Shown piece after piece: positions 41,002 to 45,959 of a DNA stretch of 45,959 nucleotides (within the stretch, counting starts at the first letter, position 1; every line of letters starts with the position of its first letter). The notes beneath the pieces were generated by a model. That model saw only the letters and a program-made list of their open reading frames with translations, was not told the origin of the DNA and did not search any database. Made by a program: the position numbers and the translations under genes. Source of the stretch: Halobacteriales archaeon QS_8_69_26 (GTDB lineage Archaea; Halobacteriota; Halobacteria; Halobacteriales; SW-7-71-33); NCBI GenBank assembly GCA_003023195.1, contig PXRX01000030.1:1-45959 (forward strand). Direction: 5' to 3'.

Positions 41002-43473
41002 GTGGAGTTCGTCCAGATCGCGCGCTGGCTCGCGGTCCTGGCCGCCCTGTGGGGGGTCGGTCTGCCGGTCGCGGGCCGCCTGTTCCCTCGGTTCCCCGAC
41101 GGTGGTGGATCGCTCGCCCTCCCGGTGGCGATGGTGGGACTCCTGGCTCCCGTCTACTGGGTCGGCCAGGTGTCGTTCGGCCCCGCGACGGTGGCCGTGG
41201 GCCTCCTGGTCCTCCTGGCCGCGTCGCTCGCAGTCGGGAACGCGGGTGGGATCGGCCGGCGGCCGACCGCGGAGGCCGTGGTCGTGTTCCTGGCCGCCTT
41301 CGGCCTCCTCCTGGCTGTCCGGGCGGCGGCGCCCGACGTCATCGCCGCCGGCGGGGAGAAGTTGCTCGACTACGGACTGCTCAACGGGATCATCCGATCC
41401 GGGGCTCTGCCGCCGGAGGACGTCTGGTTCGCGGGCGAGGAGGTCCGCTACTACTACGGCGGTCACCTCCTGACGGCGGTCCTGACGACGGCCTCGGGCG
41501 TCCGGCCGCCGGTGGCCTACAACCTCGCGGTCGCCACCTTCTACGCGACGCTCGTGACGGCAGTCTACGGGCTGGCCGGTGCCGTCGCCGACGCCCGCGG
41601 CGTCTCTCGCCGCAGGGCCGGCGTCTGCGGGGCATTCCTCGTGGGACTGGCGGGCAACCTCGCGACGCCCGGGCGCTTCCTGCTGGGCCTACTGCCGGAG
41701 TCGCTGGCGGCCAGGTACGGGGGCTTCCTCCTGGAGGCGCTGGTCATGGACTACGGGACCGCCCTCGACGTCGCCACCGATCCCTCCGGGTACTGGTTCT
41801 GGCGGGCCCGGACCGTCGTCCCCGACGCACCGACGGTGTTCCCGATGTGGAGCTTCCTCAACGGCGACCTGCGTCCCCACATGGTCGGGGCGACGTTCCT
41901 CGTCCTCGCGGCGGCACTGGGGTTCGCCTACTCCAGGACGCCCGGCGGGGAGCGATCCCGGCGGCGACTGCTGGTGGTCGGCGCGGCCGGGGCGGTCGGC
42001 GGCCACCTCGCGCTTGTCAACACCTGGGACCTGCCGACCACGCTCGGACTGGTCTTCCTCGCGGTCATCTTCGGCGAGGCGGACCCCCGGTCGCTCCTCC
42101 CGCCCCGGGTCGACGACCGGATCGACCGCGTCCTGGACCGGGTGTCCCTCCCGGATACCGTCGACCGGGAACTCGGACGGGCGGTCGGCGCGGGTACGGT
42201 CACGCTCGGTACCGCTACCGTCGCGGTCGCCTGGGTCGCGCCGTTCCTCCTCTTCCGCACCGCCGAGAACCGCGGCGTGGGACTGTTCCCGCCCCTGAGC
42301 CCGGTGGAGGGGCTGGTACTGGTCTACGGCGTCTTCCTGGCGGTCTTCGCGGTCTACCTCGGACCGCGACTCCCGTCGTCGGTTCGGGCCATCACGGGGG
42401 CGTCCGATCGACGTCCGGTCGAGGCCGTGATCCGCCCCGGTGACGGGGGTCGGCCGATCGCGGCCTCACTGGCCGGCCTCTCGGTGGCCGTCGTCGGGGT
42501 CGCCGTACTGAACCTGGAATCGGTCCTGCTCCTGTCCGCCGTGCTCGTCGCTGCCTGGTCCCTGCTGGCGCGCGACGGCGACGTGGGCTACGAGACGGTC
42601 CTGTTCGTCGCCGGCCTCGGACTCCTCCTGGTCGCGGAGGTGGCCTACGCCCGGGTGTACCCGTACGACCCGAACGCCCCGCGCTGGAACACGGTCTACA
42701 AGGTGTCCATGCAGGTGTGGATCCTCTGGGGTATCGCGGGGGGCGTCGCGGCGACGGACGTCGTCGCCCGGGGAGTGGCGACGATACGGCGACGGATCCA
42801 GTTCCGGCGGTGGATGCCCTTCGACGGCGGATCGGCGGACGACGTGGGTGGGGCGGAGGGCGGGACCCGAACCCGTGACTGGCTCCGGATCCTCGGGGCC
42901 GTTGCCGTTGTGCTCTCGCTGGTCGCCGCCGGGACCTTCCCGGCCGTCGCTCTGGACAGCCGGTTCGAGGGGAGTCCGGACGGACCGGTGACCGGGTGGT
43001 CACTGGACGGGACGGGCCACGTGGACTCGGACCGCGGGGACGAGGCGGCGGCGATGGCCTGGCTTCGCGACCGCGACGGCCGGCCGACGCTCGTCACCCA
43101 CCCCGGCGACGCGTACACCTGGTCGACGGCCCCGGCGTCGCTGACCGGCCTCCCGACAGTCGTCGGGTGGCAACACGTCGCCGGCTACCACGGCCGGGAC
43201 GCCTACGATCGGCGGGTTCGGGACGTCAGAGCGATATACACAGGCAACGTCTCTGCGGCGGTCGACGCCCTGGACGCCCACGACGTCGACTACGTCTACG
43301 TCGGGCCCGTCGAGTGCCGGGCGTACGCGGGGGTCTCGTTCCGCGGGATCGACGGCGTCGAGGTCGCGTACCGGTCCGGTAGCGTCACGATTTACAGCGT
43401 GGACCAGGGCCGCCTGGGGGTCGACGAGGGGGTTCCGGACTCCCACCGGTTCCTCGGGGGCGAGGCCTGCTGA
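41002..43473 (+). CDS. DUF2298 polytopic membrane protein
   Basis: 823 residues with about a dozen hydrophobic segments. Family motifs include LLDYGLLNGIIRSGALPPED, RYYYGGHLLTAVLT (the YYY of the Chlor_Arch_YYY family), and WSFLNGDLRPHMVG. The C-terminal 160 residues are soluble and probably outside. The fold is distantly GT-C-like, so a sugar-transfer role is possible but unproven. The GTG start at 41002 gives the family N-terminus. The gene end is duplicated after the stop codon. Confidence 0.85.
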   Translation: MEFVQIARWLAVLAALWGVGLPVAGRLFPRFPDGGGSLALPVAMVGLLAPVYWVGQVSFGPATVAVGLLVLLAASLAVGNAGGIGRRPTAEAVVVFLAAFGLLLAVRAAAPDVIAAGGEKLLDYGLLNGIIRSGALPPEDVWFAGEEVRYYYGGHLLTAVLTTASGVRPPVAYNLAVATFYATLVTAVYGLAGAVADARGVSRRRAGVCGAFLVGLAGNLATPGRFLLGLLPESLAARYGGFLLEALVMDYGTALDVATDPSGYWFWRARTVVPDAPTVFPMWSFLNGDLRPHMVGATFLVLAAALGFAYSRTPGGERSRRRLLVVGAAGAVGGHLALVNTWDLPTTLGLVFLAVIFGEADPRSLLPPRVDDRIDRVLDRVSLPDTVDRELGRAVGAGTVTLGTATVAVAWVAPFLLFRTAENRGVGLFPPLSPVEGLVLVYGVFLAVFAVYLGPRLPSSVRAITGASDRRPVEAVIRPGDGGRPIAASLAGLSVAVVGVAVLNLESVLLLSAVLVAAWSLLARDGDVGYETVLFVAGLGLLLVAEVAYARVYPYDPNAPRWNTVYKVSMQVWILWGIAGGVAATDVVARGVATIRRRIQFRRWMPFDGGSADDVGGAEGGTRTRDWLRILGAVAVVLSLVAAGTFPAVALDSRFEGSPDGPVTGWSLDGTGHVDSDRGDEAAAMAWLRDRDGRPTLVTHPGDAYTWSTAPASLTGLPTVVGWQHVAGYHGRDAYDRRVRDVRAIYTGNVSAAVDALDAHDVDYVYVGPVECRAYAGVSFRGIDGVEVAYRSGSVTIYSVDQGRLGVDEGVPDSHRFLGGEAC

Positions 43474-43516
43474 TCCCGGCCCCTCATCGGTTCTTCGGGG
43501 GCGAGGCCTGCCGATC
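43447..43516. repeat. 29-base direct repeat at the DUF2298 gene end
   Basis: Bases 43447-43475, covering the last codons and stop, recur at 43488-43516 with two mismatches, 41 bases apart. Confidence 0.65.
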
Positions 43517-43541
43517 ATCGACGTTCTGCAGTACAGAGGTT

Positions 43542-43561
43542 TTACTGTAAATTTACCGTAA
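43542..43561. repeat. Dispersed palindrome, copy 4
   Basis: TTACTGTAA-AT-TTACCGTAA: same 9-2-9 layout but with a variable central base in each arm (TTACNGTAA). It lies 72 bases before the priS start. Confidence 0.75.
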
Positions 43562-43600
43562 GACCGCCGCCGGGACGCCCGGTTCGCCGGTCGAGCAACG

Positions 43601-43607
43601 CTTTTGT
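43601..43607 (+). promoter_or_regulatory. TATA-like element of priS
   Basis: CTTTTGT, 26 bases before a GTG at 43627 and 32 before the ATG at 43633, the same core found at pheA. Confidence 0.4.
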
Positions 43608-43632
43608 CGGTGGTCGTCGAACGAGTGTGCGG

Positions 43633-44829
43633 ATGGACGAACGCACCCGGGAGTACCTGACCGGTCGGTTCCGCGACCACTACCGGCGGAACCGTCCCTC
43701 GCCCCCGCCCGGCGCCGCCGACCGCGAGTGGGGGTTCATCCCCTGGACCGAGGGCCCGGGGACGACGATGGTCCGCCACCGGTCGCTCCTGGACCTGGGC
43801 GACCTGGGGGAGTTCCTGCAGGACCGATCGCCGCGTCACGTCTACTTCTCGGCGGGCCGCTACGAGAACCCGGGTGCGAGGACGATGGACGAGAAGGGGT
43901 GGCAGGGGTCGGACCTGGTGTTCGACCTCGACGCCGACCACCTCCCCTCGGTCGACCCGGAGACGGCCCGCTACGGCGACATGCTCGCCGCATGCAAGGA
44001 CGCCCTCTCGCGCCTGCTGGACCTACTGGCATCGGACTTCGGCTTCCGGGACATGGAGGTGGTCTTCTCGGGCGGCCGGGGCTACCACGTCCACGTCCGT
44101 GACGACGGGGTGGGCGAACTGGGCCGCGAGCAGCGGCGCGAGGTGGTCGACTACGTCCGGGGGAACGTCGGCTTCGAGGACCTCGTCGAGACGGAGACGG
44201 TGGCCGGCGTGGGCCGGGAGACGCCCGCCGAGAAGCGGACCCTGCGCACCGACGGCGGGTGGAGTGCCCGCGCACACCGCCGGATCGTCGACGAGGCCCG
44301 ACGGCTCAGGGACCGCGACAGGGACTCGGCGCTCCGGGAACTCCGGGAGCGCGACGGCATCGGCGAGAAGAAGGCCGAACGGCTCTACCGCAACGTCAGG
44401 GACGGCGCCGACCGGATCCGCGAGGGGAACATCGACCTCTCCCCGGAGTTCGTCGAGTTCGCCCGACGCCTCACCGAGGAGACGCTCCGGACGGAGAGCG
44501 CCCCCATCGACGAACCGGTCACCACCGACACGCGGCGACTGATCCGCCTCCCGGGGTCGCTCCACGGCGGGTCGGGGCTGGCAGTCCGTCGGATCCCCCG
44601 GGACGACCTCGACGGGTTCGACCCGCTGGTCGACGCCGTCCCGGACACCTTCGTCGGCCAGGAGATACGGGTGGAGGTCACGGAGACGCCGGCGACGGCC
44701 CCCGGGGACGCAACCGAACTGCAACTGCGTGGCAATAGTTTTACAATCGAGGAGGGTACACAGTTAGTACCCGAGTACCTGGGCGTGTTCCTGATGGCCC
44801 GCGGGCGGGCACGGAAGGCGCCAGAATGA
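43633..44829 (+). CDS. priS: DNA primase small subunit
   Basis: 398 residues, the catalytic subunit of archaeal primase. The metal-binding motif is DLVFDLDADHLP, with SGGRGYHVHV as the nucleotide-binding loop and a zinc-region counterpart. The C-terminal RLPGSLHGGSGLAV is conserved and contacts the nucleotide. A short HhH-like segment, RERDGIGEKKAERLYRNV, lies between. It is followed 19 bases later by the GINS gene, the conserved archaeal replication pair. Confidence 0.95.
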   Translation: MDERTREYLTGRFRDHYRRNRPSPPPGAADREWGFIPWTEGPGTTMVRHRSLLDLGDLGEFLQDRSPRHVYFSAGRYENPGARTMDEKGWQGSDLVFDLDADHLPSVDPETARYGDMLAACKDALSRLLDLLASDFGFRDMEVVFSGGRGYHVHVRDDGVGELGREQRREVVDYVRGNVGFEDLVETETVAGVGRETPAEKRTLRTDGGWSARAHRRIVDEARRLRDRDRDSALRELRERDGIGEKKAERLYRNVRDGADRIREGNIDLSPEFVEFARRLTEETLRTESAPIDEPVTTDTRRLIRLPGSLHGGSGLAVRRIPRDDLDGFDPLVDAVPDTFVGQEIRVEVTETPATAPGDATELQLRGNSFTIEEGTQLVPEYLGVFLMARGRARKAPE

Positions 44830-44848
44830 CACACGGAACGACGATCCG

Positions 44849-45770
44849 ATGAATCTAGACGAACTGCGCTCGGTCCAGGACGCCGAACGGCGCAAGAGCA
44901 ACCTCCAGCAGTTGCGCGACTCCTTCTACGAGGAGGCCGGCAAGTACGTCGCCGATCTGAAGGCCGAACGCGAACGCGTGGCCGAACGCGCCGACGATCC
45001 CTTCTCGAACCCCGAGGTGGGCCGGCTGACCGACGAAATCGAGACCGCCGAGGAGGTGGTCGAGGCCATCTACGAGCGCCGGATGGGGAAGCTCCTCGAC
45101 GAGGCCAGCCTCGCGGCCGCCGGAATGGGCACCGACGAGGAGGGCCTGACCGCCGAGGAGCGCGAACTGTTCCACGCCATCGTCGACCGCATCGAGGCCA
45201 ACAAGGCGTCCGTCCTCGACACCATCGCGGGCAACGTCGAGGATGGCGACGACGAAACCCAGACCAGCAGTCCGGGTGAGGCGACCGCTGACCCGGACTC
45301 CCGGGCCACCGAAACGGGTACGCCCGACCGGGCCGGACGGTCGACGAACCCCGTGGACGACCGCGACGCCCGACGGGATCCCTCGGCGGGACAGTCGGTG
45401 GACGGCGATCCTACATCCCCCGACGAGCGGACCACGACCCCGGCGGAAGGGGACGGGTCGAACGGCGGCCGCCGACGAGGGCGTCCCGGCGGCCGGCGCG
45501 ATGGGGTCCGGCCCCGACGACGCGTCCACCGATCCACCGGACCCGCCCGCGCCCGACGAGTTCGCGGGCGGCGAGTCGGGCGGGGAGAGCGACCGGCCGA
45601 CGATGAGCGACATCGACGACCGGGTCACCGTCCGGATCACTGACGAGGTCGGTCCGATCCTGGGCGTCGACGACCGCGAGTACGACCTCGAACGCGAGAC
45701 GGTGGTGGACCTCCCGGAGGAGAACGCCGAACCACTGCTCGACAGCGGGGCTGCCGAGCGTCTGGACTAA
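44849..45770 (+). pseudogene. GINS replication protein gene with a frameshift in the linker
   Basis: The N-terminal A domain is complete: MNLDELRSVQDAERRKSNLQ through ERELFHAIVDRIEANKASVL. A long Asp/Thr/Pro-rich linker follows. Near 45461-45475 (GGCGGCCGCCGAC) one extra base appears to move the frame, because the B domain (VTVRITDEVGPILGVDDREY, then DLPEENAEPLLDSGAAERL, ending at 45770) is in the next frame, while the first frame turns Arg-rich and ends at 45643. GINS with Cdc45/GAN and MCM forms the replicative helicase complex, so it is probably essential. The shift may thus be a sequencing error in a GC tract. An ATG at 45603 could start the B domain alone (55 residues). Confidence 0.8.
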
Positions 45771-45864
45771 GGGCCGGCCGATACCGACTTACTACTCACG
45801 GGAAAGGTGGTGGATGAAAGCGTCTAAGTGTAGGGCAAGCGACGGCACGCATAACCGAGGCCGC

Positions 45865-45959
45865 TCATCCCGATACATTGTAACGTAGGAGTTTCTCGAA
45901 CCAGTCCTCGGATGAGTTGAGTTTTAGTGCGAGGAAGTCGAGGTACTTCTGGAGGTGAT
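45865..45959 (-). CDS. C-terminus of a probable transposase, cut by the window edge
   Basis: Thirty residues read HLQKYLDFLALKLNSSEDWF followed by EKLLRYNVSG and a stop. GC is much lower than in the rest of the window, codons are unlike those of the neighbouring genes, and it abuts the priS-GINS pair where ribosomal genes are usual in haloarchaea. No IS family is assigned. The gap 45771-45864 has no gene and may hold the element's end. Confidence 0.4.
   Translation of the reverse strand, partial: HLQKYLDFLALKLNSSEDWFEKLLRYNVSG

Noticed and set aside
1-45959. tRNA or rRNA genes
   Set aside because: No cloverleaf-like sequence with a TTC-type T loop and no rRNA-like conserved stretch was seen on either strand while reading; a tRNA scan would be decisive.

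Overview
The window is chromosomal DNA from a haloarchaeon. The evidence is very high GC, acidic proteins rich in Asp and Glu, many GTG starts, TATA-type promoters about 25-35 bases before leaderless starts, and archaea-specific information genes: aIF2gamma, Rpo7, Spt4, S24e, S27ae, Kae1-Bud32, PriS and GINS. No rRNA, tRNA or CRISPR array was seen. Both window edges look IS-derived: a 20-base perfect hairpin at the left and the lower-GC C-terminus of a probable transposase at the right.

Layout. 0-9.6 kb: a Tat-signal gene remnant, prephenate dehydratase, a CBS-MaoC fusion, a 7TM-PAS-PAS histidine kinase, an amidase, an HNH-like zinc protein, an SDR and a DAO-type oxidoreductase. 9.6-16.3 kb: the archaeal translation/transcription superoperon on the minus strand (aIF2gamma, PIN, Rpo7, Spt4, GTP-dependent dephospho-CoA kinase, then S24e, S27ae, Kae1-Bud32), split by two plus-strand genes (a zinc-ribbon membrane protein and a crotonase). 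16.5-23.3 kb: a decayed ATP-grasp gene, a putative nuclease-like protein, a DUF5808-like protein, a HIT protein, a ParA-like protein without P-loop lysines, a methyltransferase and two tandem GNAT acetyltransferases separated by a 35-base repeat. 23.3-30.3 kb: an acyl-CoA carboxylase carboxyltransferase carrying an in-frame block of hairpins, a giant membrane protein with thirteen DUF1508-like repeats, and the gluconeogenic pair aldolase and FBPase. 30.3-37.3 kb: thiolase with its DUF35 partner, an alpha/beta hydrolase, a broken HAD phosphatase gene, MeaB with a His-rich insertion plus the B12-binding subunit of methylmalonyl-CoA mutase, a cupin and a DUF420 protein. 37.3-45.9 kb: small zinc-ribbon and membrane proteins, an MBL hydrolase, a GNAT, a Tat lipoprotein, a DUF2298 polytopic protein, PriS and a frameshifted GINS gene.

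A metabolic theme runs through the window: acyl-CoA and propionyl-CoA handling (carboxylase, B12 mutase subunit, MeaB, thiolase-DUF35, crotonase, MaoC hydratase) together with gluconeogenesis.

The most unusual signals are four copies of one 20-base palindrome (TTACNGTAA-NN-TTACNGTAA) at gene boundaries spaced roughly 10-17 kb, the hairpin block inside a coding sequence, the 35-base array of coupled mini-ORFs, the His-rich MeaB insertion and the DUF1508 repeat protein. Three genes (ATP-grasp, HAD, GINS) carry frameshifts. The HAD gene also has a stop codon and the ATP-grasp gene an apparent internal deletion, so true decay is likely for those two. The GINS shift may be a sequencing error.
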